Positions 31,223 through 40,034 of a stretch of DNA of 54,180 nt are shown here, piece by piece. A program made the translations under genes and the position numbers. The DNA comes from Allochromatium warmingii. Its GTDB lineage: Bacteria > Pseudomonadota > Gammaproteobacteria > Chromatiales > Chromatiaceae. The notes beneath the pieces were generated by a model. The model saw nothing but the letters and a program-made list of their open reading frames with translations. It had not been told where the DNA came from and did no database searches. The DNA lies in assembly GCF_900107145.1 (NCBI RefSeq), contig NZ_FNOW01000018.1, forward strand, positions 1-54,180, read 5' to 3'. Positions within the stretch are counted from its first letter, which is position 1. The number at the start of each line of letters is the position of its first letter.

Positions 31223-31804
31223 ATGACCAGCGACTATTACGAAACCCACGCCGCGACCTTCTTCGCTGAGACCTGTGCTGTGGACATGGAACCGCTCTAT
31301 CGGCGCTTTCTGCCCTATGTGTGCCCTGCTGGTCATCTGCTTGATGCTGGGTGTGGTTCAGGACGGGATGCACGCGCCTTCCGCGAACGCGGCTACACCG
31401 TGACCGCCTGTGATGCCTCGCCGACCCTTGCTGCACTCGCCGCGACCTACATCGGCATTCCTGTTGCCGTGTGTCGCCTTCAGGATGTCGCTTGGTCTGA
31501 GACCTTTGACGGGATCTGGGCCTGTGCCAGTCTGTTGCATGTCCCACAGCTTGAACTTGCGGCGGTGATGCAGCGATTAGCCCGTGCGCTCAAACCTGCT
31601 GGTGTGCTCTATGTCTCGTTCAAATACGGTGTCGGAGAACGCGAACAAAACGGGCGGCGCTTCACCGACCTTGATGAAGCTGGACTGACCGCGCTGGTCG
31701 ATAGGATCACAGGACTAGAGCTTCAGGAGATCTGGATCACGGCTGACCGCAGACCGGAGCGAGCATCTGAGCAGTGGCTGAATGCGCGGCTCTATCAGTG
31801 TTGA
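31223..31804 (+). CDS. class I SAM-dependent methyltransferase
   Basis: A 193-residue Rossmann-fold methyltransferase. SAM motif I is LLDAGCGSGRDARAF near residue 41, an acidic residue follows in VTACDAS, and motif IV-like DGIWACASLLHV near 100 precedes PAGVLYVSFKYG. It resembles the small TehB/UbiE-like group of unknown substrates. It starts 11 bp after rep (GTG at 31214 or ATG at 31223), so it may be co-transcribed and part of the plasmid-derived segment. Confidence 0.85.
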   Translation: MTSDYYETHAATFFAETCAVDMEPLYRRFLPYVCPAGHLLDAGCGSGRDARAFRERGYTVTACDASPTLAALAATYIGIPVAVCRLQDVAWSETFDGIWACASLLHVPQLELAAVMQRLARALKPAGVLYVSFKYGVGEREQNGRRFTDLDEAGLTALVDRITGLELQEIWITADRRPERASEQWLNARLYQC

Positions 31805-31815
31805 GTTTTTTCACC

Positions 31816-32601
31816 ATGCCGCTATTTTCTCACGCGCATCTGCTGTTATTTCTGCTGATCTTAATTGCGAATCATGCCCAAGCAGATTTAATCCCCGACT
31901 CAATCCCGCGCATTACCTATCGTGTCCTGGCCAGCTATCCGCATGATCCCCAAGCATTTACACAGGGATTAGTTTTAATCAATGGTCAGCTTTATGAAAG
32001 CACCGGCCAATATGGACGCTCGACAGTTCGGCGCGTTCATCTTCAAAGCGGACAGATCGAACAATCTATTCCACTCGCTGCCAAGCTATTCGGTGAGGGA
32101 CTGATATTTTGGCGCGGACGCTTAATTCAACTGACCTGGCGCGAACGACTTGGAATCATTTATAACGCCCAGACATTCGAGCAATTAGCAACCTTTAGCT
32201 ATCAGGGCGAAGGCTGGGGATTGACGCACGATGAACAGCACTGGATTCTAAGTGATGGCACGGATCAATTACGCTTTCTCGATCCCGAAACGCAGCGCGT
32301 CGTGCGACGTTTATCCATTCACGCAGATTCGCGCCCGATGCGTTGGCTTAATGAATTGGAATATATCAAGGGCGCAATTTGGGCGAATGTGTGGCGGAGC
32401 GATGACATATTGCGTATTGCGCCGGACACTGGGGCAGTGACGGGTGTGCTAAATGTAGCGGCGCTTTATCCGCTCAATCAGCGCACAAGTGCAGAAGCGG
32501 TCTTAAATGGCATTGCTTATGATGCAGCGAGCGGACAGGTATTGATTACAGGTAAATACTGGCCTCGGTTGTATGCCATTGCGATTGACTCAGAGAACTG
32601 A
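31816..32601 (+). CDS. glutaminyl-peptide cyclotransferase, periplasmic
   Basis: A 261-residue beta-propeller enzyme of the plant/bacterial glutamine cyclotransferase type, which turns N-terminal Gln into pyroglutamate. It has a signal peptide (residues 1-23, ending HAQA), then the family phrases PHDPQAFTQGLV, YESTGQYGRSTVR, FGEGL, LTWRE, GEGWGLTHD, LSDGTDQLRFLDP, LNELEY and ANVW, and near the C-terminus LNGIAYD and ITGKYWPRLY. The ATG at 31816 gives the correct signal peptide. It acts outside the cytoplasm. It is not functionally linked to its neighbours. Confidence 0.93.
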   Translation: MPLFSHAHLLLFLLILIANHAQADLIPDSIPRITYRVLASYPHDPQAFTQGLVLINGQLYESTGQYGRSTVRRVHLQSGQIEQSIPLAAKLFGEGLIFWRGRLIQLTWRERLGIIYNAQTFEQLATFSYQGEGWGLTHDEQHWILSDGTDQLRFLDPETQRVVRRLSIHADSRPMRWLNELEYIKGAIWANVWRSDDILRIAPDTGAVTGVLNVAALYPLNQRTSAEAVLNGIAYDAASGQVLITGKYWPRLYAIAIDSEN

Positions 32602-32615
32602 CTGACGTATCAGCG

Positions 32616-32876
32616 TTAGCGTTCGATAGCCATCTGATAAACCGCATGGCGCTCGCGTTTACCGATAGCCACCACGAGCACAATATAGACCAGTCGATAA
32701 CCAACCGTTCGTAATTTGATTTTATAGCGGTTGCAATGCCCAGCAAGTTGAGCGGCTGGCACACGCGGATTCAGTAGGCGTTCAGCGAGTTTCTTTTTAA
32801 ACTGCGTGCGTATCGTAGTATCCAGCTTGGCCCATTCTTTGAGTGCGGCGGGATGAAAGGCCAGTTCATAGCTCAT
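32616..32876 (-). CDS. RelE/ParE-type toxin, slightly shortened
   Basis: An 86-residue mRNA interferase-like protein, MSYELAFHPAALKEW at the start and KRERHAVYQMAIER at the end. The RelE lysines (YKIKL), arginine (GYRLVY) and C-terminal Arg and Tyr (KRER, VY) are present. Usually five to nine residues forming a turn separate RLVY from the final strand; here RLVYIV runs directly into LVVAIGKRER. A small in-frame deletion of a beta-hairpin is likely and may weaken folding or activity. It overlaps its antitoxin by 11 bp. Confidence 0.8.
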   Translation of the reverse strand: MSYELAFHPAALKEWAKLDTTIRTQFKKKLAERLLNPRVPAAQLAGHCNRYKIKLRTVGYRLVYIVLVVAIGKRERHAVYQMAIER

Positions 32877-33099
32877 CCAAAGTGACTTTAACCAGCGCCT
32901 GCCCATCGGCCAGCCGAACATCTGCCAGTGTATTCAGTTCTAGGTCTTCGTAAGCCCGCGCTGGTACACAATAAAATGCTGGCTCATTCCGGTTAAGGAT
33001 GGCAACCGGATAGCCCTCACCAGCCGCTACAGTTTTTATCGGATTACGCTTCAATTCCGACACGCTGGCCGTCACGTCTGCAAGGATGCGATGCGCCAT
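32866..33099 (-). CDS. RelB/Phd-type antitoxin
   Basis: A 77-residue antitoxin, MAHRILADVTASVSELKRNP then GEGYPVAILNRNEPAFYCVP, a Phd/YefM-like DNA-binding N-terminus. The C-terminal tail to KVTLDEL would wrap the RelE toxin. The gene precedes and overlaps the toxin gene. It is expected to repress its own operon. Confidence 0.84.
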   Translation of the reverse strand: MAHRILADVTASVSELKRNPIKTVAAGEGYPVAILNRNEPAFYCVPARAYEDLELNTLADVRLADGQALVKVTLDEL

Positions 33100-33175
33100 A
33101 TCACAAGCTCCGTTTGAAAACAAGCAGTTAGAATAGCATTAGCGATCAGTCTACAAATAGGTCGGAAACAAAAAA

Positions 33176-33194
33176 GCCAGGCAGAGTGCCTGGC
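33176..33194. terminator. bidirectional intrinsic terminator after the sulfur globule gene
   Basis: An 8-bp GC-rich stem, GCCAGGCA/TGCCTGGC, has a 3-nt loop, A-run before and T-run after. It closes the sulfur globule protein gene (ending 33222) on the minus strand. Confidence 0.88.
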
Positions 33195-33221
33195 TTTTTC
33201 CCCCGAAACAGCCGTTAGGCT

Positions 33222-33584
33222 TTACTTCGACTCAGCTTGAGCCGGAGCAGCCGGAGCGACTGGTGCGCCATAGGGAGCGCCATACGGGAAGGCATAGGGA
33301 GCGCCATACGCACCATAGGGTACGCCATAGCCGCCGTAGTAGGGATAGCCGTAGCCATAGTACGGATTACCGTAACCATAGCCGCGACCGTAGCCACGAC
33401 CGTAACCGCGACCGCCGCCACTCATGCTCACGTTGAAGTCGCCGTAACCGTCGCCGAAGAAGTCATCCATCATGTCGCCCATACCATAGCCGGGGCCACC
33501 CCAGCCCGGCCCCCACCAAGCCGAAGCGGTTGCGGAAACACCGAGCAGCGCAGCAATGGCGGCAGCAGTCGCAAGCTTTTTCAT
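33222..33584 (-). CDS. sulfur globule protein
   Basis: A 120-residue exported, low-complexity structural protein. A cleavable signal sequence [22 protein letters not shown] is followed by [12 protein letters not shown], then tandem RGYG units, YPYYGG and PYGAP repeats, and a short acidic/Gln tail. These are the features of the envelope proteins that coat periplasmic sulfur globules in purple sulfur bacteria (Sgp CV1/CV2 type). A strong terminator follows and a long leader (33585-33811) precedes, as expected for a highly expressed single gene. The composition makes the exact subtype uncertain. Confidence 0.85.
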   Translation of the reverse strand: MKKLATAAAIAALLGVSATASAWWGPGWGGPGYGMGDMMDDFFGDGYGDFNVSMSGGGRGYGRGYGRGYGYGNPYYGYGYPYYGGYGVPYGAYGAPYAFPYGAPYGAPVAPAAPAQAESK

Positions 33585-33811
33585 AACAATCTCTCCAAAT
33601 CAGTTTGTCGTTGGCAGTTAGAGTGGTCAGCACTGCATCGACCACAGAAATGAGTATATAAGAAAATAATTAAATATGAAATTTCATTTAACGATTGATC
33701 ATGCGACTTCCATCGGCGGCATAGATCAATCTGGTGTCGATGCAGCGAGCGACAGCGGCGCAACATGCCGCTGTGCGGTTTTTTGAGTGTGAAGCGCGGG
33801 CGAGCGGCCAG

Positions 33812-34774
33812 TTAGAGGGTGAGCAATCGCCGCTTGACCTCGGTGAGATCGGCCCAGGCTTTATCTTTATGTTCCGGCGAGCGCAGAAGATAGGCGGGAT
33901 GATAGGTTACGCGCAGTGGAATATGCGTCGGGCCATAGTCAAACCAGCGTCCGCGCAACTGACCGACGGGCGTTGCGGTTTGGAGTAGATGGTGCGCTGA
34001 GATGCGCCCGACTGAGAGGATGATCTTGGGTTCGATCAAGGCCATCTGCCGCTGTAAATACCCCTGACAGGCCAGCGCCTCGTCGGGTTGGGGATCGCGG
34101 TTGCCGGGCGGTCGGCATTTGAGCACATTGGCGATGTAGACCTGTTCGCGGCTCAAGCCAATCGCGGCCAACATGCGCGTGAGCAATTGTCCAGCACGAC
34201 CGACGAAGGGTTCGCCCTGGGCGTCCTCATCAACGCCCGGCGCTTCGCCGACGATCAGCAAACTAGCGCGACGGTCGCCGGTGCCGAATACGGTTTTGGT
34301 GCGTGTTTCCCAGAGGCGACAGGTGCGACAGTCGCGCACGGCTGCTTCCAGCGCGGGCCAGTCCATTTGCGTAATCGGATCGACAGCCTCGGCTGCAAGC
34401 ACGGGCGGTTCGTCTAAGACTTCCCAATCTGCTAACGGCTCCAATGCCGCATCCGCTGCGAACGCTTCGGCCCAGTCATCGGCAGCGTTCCACGGCCCCG
34501 GGTCGATCTCGGGTGCTGTCTCCGCGACGGTGATCGCGGGAGCCGAAATCGGAGCCGAAGCTGGCGCTAGATCCGCCTGCACAGTGCTGGCGTGGATCGG
34601 TGGTTCTGGTTCGGCGGTAGCACGAGCGGTGTCAGGCTCAGGCGCGGCGCTGACATCGGCGCTCGGCAGCGGTGCCCGCGACTCCCAGACGCGCACGCCC
34701 AGTGCCTCCAAATAGGCCAGCCGCCGCGCTTCATCCAGCGGCTGGCGCTCTCCGGTCAAGTGCGCCTCAGACAT
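33812..34774 (-). CDS. uracil-DNA glycosylase, iron-sulfur family 4/5 type, with N-terminal extension
   Basis: A 320-residue protein. The C-terminal about 200 residues are a family-4-like uracil-DNA glycosylase: [50 protein letters not shown] in LACQGYL and the final [13 protein letters not shown]. Four cysteines would hold a [4Fe-4S] cluster. The first about 115 residues are an Ala/Pro-rich linker after a short helix ([16 protein letters not shown]), which is often seen in this group. It overlaps the leuA stop by 8 bp, suggesting a common transcript. Removes uracil from DNA. The long frame reaching 35146 reads through leuA and is not part of the gene. Confidence 0.92.
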   Translation of the reverse strand: MSEAHLTGERQPLDEARRLAYLEALGVRVWESRAPLPSADVSAAPEPDTARATAEPEPPIHASTVQADLAPASAPISAPAITVAETAPEIDPGPWNAADDWAEAFAADAALEPLADWEVLDEPPVLAAEAVDPITQMDWPALEAAVRDCRTCRLWETRTKTVFGTGDRRASLLIVGEAPGVDEDAQGEPFVGRAGQLLTRMLAAIGLSREQVYIANVLKCRPPGNRDPQPDEALACQGYLQRQMALIEPKIILSVGRISAHHLLQTATPVGQLRGRWFDYGPTHIPLRVTYHPAYLLRSPEHKDKAWADLTEVKRRLLTL

Positions 34775-36317
34775 CAGCCGCCTGCGGATGGGCGCGTTCA
34801 GCCGGATGAAGGATTTTGTTGCAGGCGTTGATATAGGCCTTCGCCGAGGCGACCAAAATATCCGTATCCGCACCCTGACCGTTGACGATGCGCCCGCCTT
34901 TTTCCAGCCGTACCGTGACCTCGCCCTGCGCATCAGTGCCGCTGGTGATGGCGTTGACCGAGTAAAGCTTGAGCGTTGCGCCGGTTTGCACCAAGCTTTC
35001 AATCGCCTTAAAGGTCGCATCCACTGGGCCGCCGCCGCTGGCCGTGCCCGCGCATTCTTCGCCGTCGAGCGCCAGCACCAATGCCGCGCTTGGCGTTTCG
35101 CCGGTCTCCGAACACACGCGCATCGAAACCAATTTGACGCGCTCATTCGCCGTTTCCAGCGTGGTTTCAGTCACCAATGCCTGCAAATCTTCATCGAAGA
35201 TTTCATGTTTTTTATCGGCGAGATCCTTAAAACGCGCAAAAGCGGCGTTCAAATCTTCTTCGGAATTAAGCACCACGCCCAATTCCTGCAATCGCGCCCG
35301 AAATGCATTGCGCCCTGAATGCTTGCCGAGCACCATGCGGTTTTCACTCCAGCCGACATCTTGCGCCCGCATGATTTCATAGGTTTCACGGTGCTTGAGT
35401 ACGCCGTCTTGATGAATACCGGATTCATGCGCAAACGCATTAGCTCCGACCACAGCTTTGTTCGGCTGCACTGCAAAGCCGGTAATTCCCGAAACCAAGC
35501 GCGAGCAATTCATAATCTGCGTGGTATCAAGCCGCGTGTCGCAATCAAATAAATCTTGACGGGTGCGCACCGTCATGACGATTTCTTCTAGCGCCGCATT
35601 ACCCGCTCGCTCGCCGAGACCATTGATCGTGCATTCGACCTGCCGCGCTCCATTGCGCACTGCTGCGAGTGAATTAGCGACCGCCAAGCCTAAATCATTA
35701 TGACAATGGACAGAAAATACCGCTTGATCGGCATTTGGAATGCGCGTGCGTAAGGTAGCAATCAGCGAGCCGAATTGATCGGGAATATTATAGCCGACGG
35801 TATCGGGGATATTCACCGTGCGTGCGCCAGCCGCAATCACCGCCTCCAGCACGCGGCAGAGAAAATCCACTTCTGAGCGTCCGGCGTCTTCGGGTGAAAA
35901 TTCGACATCATCAGTATATTGCCGTGCGCGTTTAACCGCATGAACGGCTTGCTTTAATACCTCGTCGGGTTGCATTCGCAACTTCTTTTCCATATGAATC
36001 GGCGAGGTGGCAATAAAGGTATGAATGCGTCCAGCATTCGCGCCCTTGAGGGCTTCGCCAGCGCGGTCGATGTCGGCATCGAGCGCCCGCGCCAATCCGC
36101 AGACACGGCTGTCTTTCACGGCTTCGGCGACGGCTTTGACCGCCTCGAAATCGCCTGGGCTGGCAATTGGAAATCCCGCCTCGATAACATCGACGCGCAG
36201 TTTTTCGAGCGCCTTAGCAATGCGGACTTTTTCATCGCGGGTCATGGATGCGCCTGGGCTTTGCTCGCCGTCGCGCAAGGTGGTGTCGAAAATAATCAAA
36301 TGGTCTTTGGCGCTCAT
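34767..36317 (-). CDS. leuA: 2-isopropylmalate synthase
   Basis: A 516-residue enzyme for the first step of leucine synthesis, joining acetyl-CoA to 2-oxoisovalerate. HMGL-like catalytic domain: [18 protein letters not shown] at the start, [31 protein letters not shown] and HESGIHQDG. The C-terminal LeuA regulatory domain for leucine feedback follows (ends near residue 510). The ATG at 36317 gives the usual length; a frame to 36383 is open but has no support. No other leu gene is adjacent, and the VapC remnant sits right upstream. Confidence 0.97.
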   Translation of the reverse strand: MSAKDHLIIFDTTLRDGEQSPGASMTRDEKVRIAKALEKLRVDVIEAGFPIASPGDFEAVKAVAEAVKDSRVCGLARALDADIDRAGEALKGANAGRIHTFIATSPIHMEKKLRMQPDEVLKQAVHAVKRARQYTDDVEFSPEDAGRSEVDFLCRVLEAVIAAGARTVNIPDTVGYNIPDQFGSLIATLRTRIPNADQAVFSVHCHNDLGLAVANSLAAVRNGARQVECTINGLGERAGNAALEEIVMTVRTRQDLFDCDTRLDTTQIMNCSRLVSGITGFAVQPNKAVVGANAFAHESGIHQDGVLKHRETYEIMRAQDVGWSENRMVLGKHSGRNAFRARLQELGVVLNSEEDLNAAFARFKDLADKKHEIFDEDLQALVTETTLETANERVKLVSMRVCSETGETPSAALVLALDGEECAGTASGGGPVDATFKAIESLVQTGATLKLYSVNAITSGTDAQGEVTVRLEKGGRIVNGQGADTDILVASAKAYINACNKILHPAERAHPQAADV

Positions 36318-36379
36318 GGTATCGGTCTGCTCAACAGCGTGGGTTCTAAAGTTGATTGTGGTGTGACAATACACTTGGG

Positions 36380-36691
36380 TCAACGTTCGGCACGTAACCA
36401 GTTTTCTACGCGCAGTCCAGGAACGCGCTTAAATTCGTTTTCATTGTCTGTTGCATAGTGCGTACTCACCTTTGCAGCCAGCGGTACTAATTCCAAGTGC
36501 GCGATCACGCTTTGTAAGCGTTCAGAATTTTTAATTGGTGCGTTGCTTTTAGCGACACCGACTTACAATTCGCCAAGCACAATCGGTGATAAAATCAGAG
36601 CATTGAGCGGTGTTTGCGACAAGCGTTGACGAACGGGAATAGCTCCCTTAATCGCCGCAATAAACACATTGGTATCAAGCAAATAACGCAC
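36380..36691 (-). pseudogene. VapC-type PIN-domain toxin, broken
   Basis: The frame starts VRYLLDTNVFIAAIKG (GTG) and runs to LSPIVLGEL, then an in-frame TAA at 36563-36565. The same frame resumes with VGVAKSNAPIKNSE and ends [23 protein letters not shown]. Compared with VapC, about 30 residues around the third acidic residue (the usual NDLWIAA region) are missing between THYA and TDNE. With a nonsense codon plus an in-frame deletion it is non-functional. It starts 1 bp after the antitoxin stop. Confidence 0.85.
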
Positions 36692-36692
36692 C

Positions 36693-36923
36693 CTAAAGTG
36701 GCTCCACAGGTTCAGGACGGACATCGGTAGGCGCTATAAAATCAATCGATTCGCCATCATTCCACAGTTGCGCAAACGCCTCTGCCGCCATTATGGGCGT
36801 ATCGGGTACCAGTCGCGCAATAACTTGATTGCGTCGCATAATTAACACTGTCTCACCAGCTTCGACGGCTGCTAATAACCCAGAAAAATGGGCTTTGGCT
36901 TCAGTAATTTGTACACTTCGCAT
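36693..36923 (-). CDS. Phd/YefM-type antitoxin (VapB role)
   Basis: A 76-residue antitoxin, MRSVQITEAKAHFSGLLAAVEAGETVLIMRRNQVIARLVP, the prevent-host-death type DNA-binding domain, with a C-terminal toxin-binding tail rich in Asp/Glu. Immediately upstream of the decayed VapC gene. A GTG one codon upstream could also be the start. Confidence 0.86.
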   Translation of the reverse strand: MRSVQITEAKAHFSGLLAAVEAGETVLIMRRNQVIARLVPDTPIMAAEAFAQLWNDGESIDFIAPTDVRPEPVEPL

Positions 36924-37027
36924 CACAGTTCCGTCATGGCATGACTAGATAGTCAGAAAGAATAGGGCGCAGGTTGCATCAAAACAAGCAAGCGCCGTCA
37001 ATTCTGTTTTGACATGCACGCAGTATC

Positions 37028-37879
37028 TTAGGATTGTGTGGTCGCCTGACGCCACGCCCGCCGTCGCTGAAGCTGACGACTGACCACGGCTGACACTAGG
37101 TAGACGCCACCTGCCAGCAAGATCATCGTCGGCCCGGCGGGGAGATCCGGCCCAAACGAAAGGGCCAGACCCAGCGTCGTAAAGAGCGCACCGAGTCCAG
37201 TCGCCACCACCATCATCGCCGCCAGCGAATGCACATATTGTCCAGCAATCGCCGCCGGCAGCGTCAGCAGCGCAATGACCAAAATCAGCCCGACGACTTG
37301 AATCAAGAGCACCACAGTCACGGCGACTAAACACAATAGCAGCAAATAAAACAGCGCCACCGGCACGCCGCGCAGTCGGGCAAATTCTTCATCAAAGGTG
37401 ACAGCAAGAAATTGCCGATAACCAAGCGCCACCGCGACGATCAGCACCACATCCAGCCCCGCCATCCACCACAGTTCGTGCGTCGGTACCAGCAAAATGT
37501 TGCCAAATAACACGCTCATCAGATCCGAGGTATAGCCGGGCGTTTTGGCAATAAACAGCACGCCAATCGCCATGCCAATCGCCCACAATGCCCCGATGAG
37601 CGTGTCTTCTTGGGTTTTCCAGCTCAAGCGTACCGCGCCGATTAGCAAGGCCGCGACTATCGCAGAGAGCAGTGCGCCAACAAAGGGGTCAAAGCCAAAA
37701 TAGAGCGCCGCGCCCATACCGCCGAGCACAGAATGTGCGATTCCACCGGCCATAAACGCAATGCGCTTGACGACAACAAAGGTGCCGATCACGCCACAAC
37801 CGACGCTGGCCAGCAGTCCGGCGAGCAGGGCGCTTTGCAAAAATCCATAGGTTACGAGTGCCGTGAAAAATTCAGCCAT
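37028..37879 (-). CDS. zinc/manganese ABC transporter permease (ZnuB-like)
   Basis: A 283-residue inner-membrane protein with about eight hydrophobic segments. It has GCGVIGTFVVVKRIAFMAGGIAHSVLGGMG near residue 30, and SDLMSVLFGNIL and AIAGQYVHSLAAMM, typical of the ZnuB/MntB/TroC family. It overlaps the ATPase gene by 8 bp. The gene for the binding protein (ZnuA) is not in the window. The substrate is Zn or Mn; the sequence does not decide. Confidence 0.9.
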   Translation of the reverse strand: MAEFFTALVTYGFLQSALLAGLLASVGCGVIGTFVVVKRIAFMAGGIAHSVLGGMGAALYFGFDPFVGALLSAIVAALLIGAVRLSWKTQEDTLIGALWAIGMAIGVLFIAKTPGYTSDLMSVLFGNILLVPTHELWWMAGLDVVLIVAVALGYRQFLAVTFDEEFARLRGVPVALFYLLLLCLVAVTVVLLIQVVGLILVIALLTLPAAIAGQYVHSLAAMMVVATGLGALFTTLGLALSFGPDLPAGPTMILLAGGVYLVSAVVSRQLQRRRAWRQATTQS

Positions 37880-38627
37880 GCTGGTGCTCGACTTGGCGGA
37901 TATGGCCGCCGTAGAGATGCTGAATGGTGTCGTCGCTGACGGCGCTGGTGTTATGACAGGTCAGGGTGCGATTAAGACAGGCCACGCGGCTGACATATTC
38001 GGAGATAAAGGCGATATCGTGCGACACCAGCAGGATCGTCAGCCGCTGGTTGAGTTCGGCGAGCAGATCGAAGATGTCACTTTCGGCGCGTTGATCGATA
38101 TTGGCCGTCGGCTCATCGAGAATCAGAATCTGCGGTTCAGCGACCAGCGCCCGCGCCAGCAGTACGCGCTGCAACTGGCCGCCTGAAAGCTGACCGATGG
38201 GCCGCCGCGCTAAATCTGCCGCCTCAACCTCAGCGAGTGCCTGCCGCGCCGCTGCCCGATCAGCGCGACTCGACCAGCCCAGCGCCCAGCGTGAACCGCG
38301 CCCGATGCGGCCCATTGTGACCACTTCTTCAACACAGATCGGGAAATCCCGCGCAAAACTTGGAAACTGCGGCACATAACCGATAGCGCGAGCGGCGGTG
38401 CGTGGTGGACGACCGAGGACGTGAATTTGCCCAGCTTGTGGTTCAAGCAAGCCTAAAATCAGCTTAAGCAGCGTACTTTTGCCGCCGGCATTGGGGCCGA
38501 CCAGTCCGACAAATTCCCCGGCGACGATGCTCAAGTTAATACGTTCGAGCACCAGCGTTTCGCCATAGGAAAAGCTGACAGCGTCCACGCGGATCACGGG
38601 CGAGTCGGGCGACAGTGTGCGCGGCAT
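37872..38627 (-). CDS. metal ABC transporter ATPase (ZnuC-like)
   Basis: A 251-residue nucleotide-binding protein. Walker A GPNAGGKST near residue 43, Q-loop in GYVPQFPSF, signature LSGGQLQRVLLARAL, Walker B ILILDEPTANID and H-loop LVSHDI. A C-terminal segment after about 205 contains CLNRTLTCHNTSAVSDD, as in ZnuC/MntA types. The ATG at 38627 is chosen because a Met at this point gives the family N-terminus. It energises the permease encoded downstream. Confidence 0.93.
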   Translation of the reverse strand: MPRTLSPDSPVIRVDAVSFSYGETLVLERINLSIVAGEFVGLVGPNAGGKSTLLKLILGLLEPQAGQIHVLGRPPRTAARAIGYVPQFPSFARDFPICVEEVVTMGRIGRGSRWALGWSSRADRAAARQALAEVEAADLARRPIGQLSGGQLQRVLLARALVAEPQILILDEPTANIDQRAESDIFDLLAELNQRLTILLVSHDIAFISEYVSRVACLNRTLTCHNTSAVSDDTIQHLYGGHIRQVEHQHG

Positions 38628-38825
38628 GGGATTGGGTCGAAGGTGGAGAAATGAAGTAAGACAGACATTACAGTATAGCGAGCTAGATGCCGTGCCGCCG
38701 TATTGGGCGACACGCTCCCGATACAATCAGCTTGTGAACCGGCCGCATTGTGACCAGCACACCCAAAAACGCTTCGGGTATCATGTCGCGCCAACTTCTT
38801 GACCTTGACGCGGATGTAACGCCTG

Positions 38826-39521
38826 ATGACGCTCGACCCACCATTTTTGACCCAGCTTTACTGGGCGGCCGGATTAAGCCTCTATGTGCTGGCCGTGCTC
38901 AGGCTCACCCGCCTGCCCTATCAAGCGATGGTGCGGCGCGGCATGGAGCCGATCCGCGCTGTGTATTACAACCGCAAAATCGTTCATATGCTTGCCGGTG
39001 GTGTCGGCTCAATCGCCGTGCCATTGGTGTTTGTTGATCCCTGGTTTCCGCTGATCTGCGGCCTGCTGCTGACACTGCTGACCAATTTCACCCATGTAAC
39101 TGGATTGCGATTTTATTGGTTCCAGACTGACGAAAATCGCAACGATGTGAAATTCGCGCTCATGTGGTCGCTGTCGATTGCTGGGCTATGGTGGTTATTA
39201 AATGATCCCTGGCTGGCTATTTTGCCCGCACTTTACATGGCATTTGGCGATGGCGTGACGGGAATTGTGCGCAATGCTGTTATTCGCCAACGCTCAAAAA
39301 GTCCAATTGGCAGCGTATTTATGCTGATTGTCAGTGCGCCGCTAGGTTGGATCATTGGCAGCTTGGCGCAACCGGCTATTCCGGTGTGGGGCGTGATTTC
39401 AGCAATCATAGCGACGATTGTTGAACGCTATGAATTTGGCCCCATCGATGACAATATTTTAATTACTGTCGCCGCATCCGCAGTGCTGCTGTTTGGGGTT
39501 TATTGGGGGCCGGTGTTTTGA
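38826..39521 (+). CDS. dolichol/phytol kinase-like membrane enzyme
   Basis: A 231-residue protein with about six membrane helices, belonging to the CDP-alcohol/dolichol kinase and phosphatidate cytidylyltransferase-like superfamily. Family marks are YYNRKIVHMLAGGVGS near residues 46-61 and MAFGDGVTGIVRNAV near 138. The enzymes phosphorylate isoprenoid alcohols (phytol, dolichol, farnesol) with CTP. In a bacterium with menaquinone or bacteriochlorophyll, salvage of isoprenoid alcohols is plausible but unproven. It is convergent with the acetyltransferase gene and shares a hairpin terminator with it. Confidence 0.78.
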   Translation: MTLDPPFLTQLYWAAGLSLYVLAVLRLTRLPYQAMVRRGMEPIRAVYYNRKIVHMLAGGVGSIAVPLVFVDPWFPLICGLLLTLLTNFTHVTGLRFYWFQTDENRNDVKFALMWSLSIAGLWWLLNDPWLAILPALYMAFGDGVTGIVRNAVIRQRSKSPIGSVFMLIVSAPLGWIIGSLAQPAIPVWGVISAIIATIVERYEFGPIDDNILITVAASAVLLFGVYWGPVF

Positions 39522-39534
39522 GGCGATAGCTCAC

Positions 39535-39561
39535 TGTTGTGTCAGCTATGCTGACACAACA
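39535..39561. terminator. hairpin between convergent genes
   Basis: Twelve-base arms, TGTTGTGTCAGC and GCTGACACAACA, have a TAT loop, directly after the kinase-like gene. The GNAT stop codon (39546-39548) lies within the left arm/loop. Bidirectional terminator-like. Confidence 0.68.
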
Positions 39562-40016
39562 AACCGCTGCCGCACCACCGCCCCCCAATATTCATCTTGA
39601 TAGACATCTTCTTCAAAAGCAGTGCCAGTCAATTCGGCAAGCGTTTTGCGCCAAAACGCTGTCGCATATTCAGCACCGCTGATTTGCTTAATCTCCCAGC
39701 ATCCTGGGTAGCGCTTAAATAATTCCAGTGCAAATTGTTTGCCGAGTCCCTGTTTTCTGGCGCTTGGCACAATATAAAACTCACAAACTTCCCAAGCTTG
39801 TCCGCGATCTTTCATTTTCACGGCAGCTAAACCAAGCGGCGTGCGTTCGTCATACAGCACATAACCCAGCACATCCCCGCCAAGCTGGGTATCCAATTCA
39901 AATACGCCCTTTTCATTGGGTTGTTTTCCAGTGATCGCTGAAAACTCACCCTCATAACTCTGGCATAAGTTTAAATACACCGGCAAATTATTGCGCTCGA
40001 CTGGGACAAGTTTCAT
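39546..40016 (-). CDS. GNAT-family N-acetyltransferase
   Basis: A 156-residue protein with the GNAT core: LGYVLYDERTPLGLAAVKM, then VCEFYIVPSARKQGLGKQFALELF (acetyl-CoA binding loop, residues about 78-101) and a C-terminal strand region with AFWRKTLAEL. It starts 18 bp after rnfC, where rnfD is found in typical clusters. Substrate unknown. Confidence 0.85.
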   Translation of the reverse strand: MKLVPVERNNLPVYLNLCQSYEGEFSAITGKQPNEKGVFELDTQLGGDVLGYVLYDERTPLGLAAVKMKDRGQAWEVCEFYIVPSARKQGLGKQFALELFKRYPGCWEIKQISGAEYATAFWRKTLAELTGTAFEEDVYQDEYWGAVVRQRFVVSA

Positions 40017-40034
40017 TGGTCTAGCTCCGAATCC

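Noticed and set aside
33812-35146. 444-codon version of the glycosylase gene
   Set aside because: The extra N-terminus lies inside leuA in a different frame; the ATG at 34774 is the better start.
38628-38825. possible Zur or Fur box before the metal ABC genes
   Set aside because: Only a weak GTAA...TTAC symmetry is present and no consensus match.
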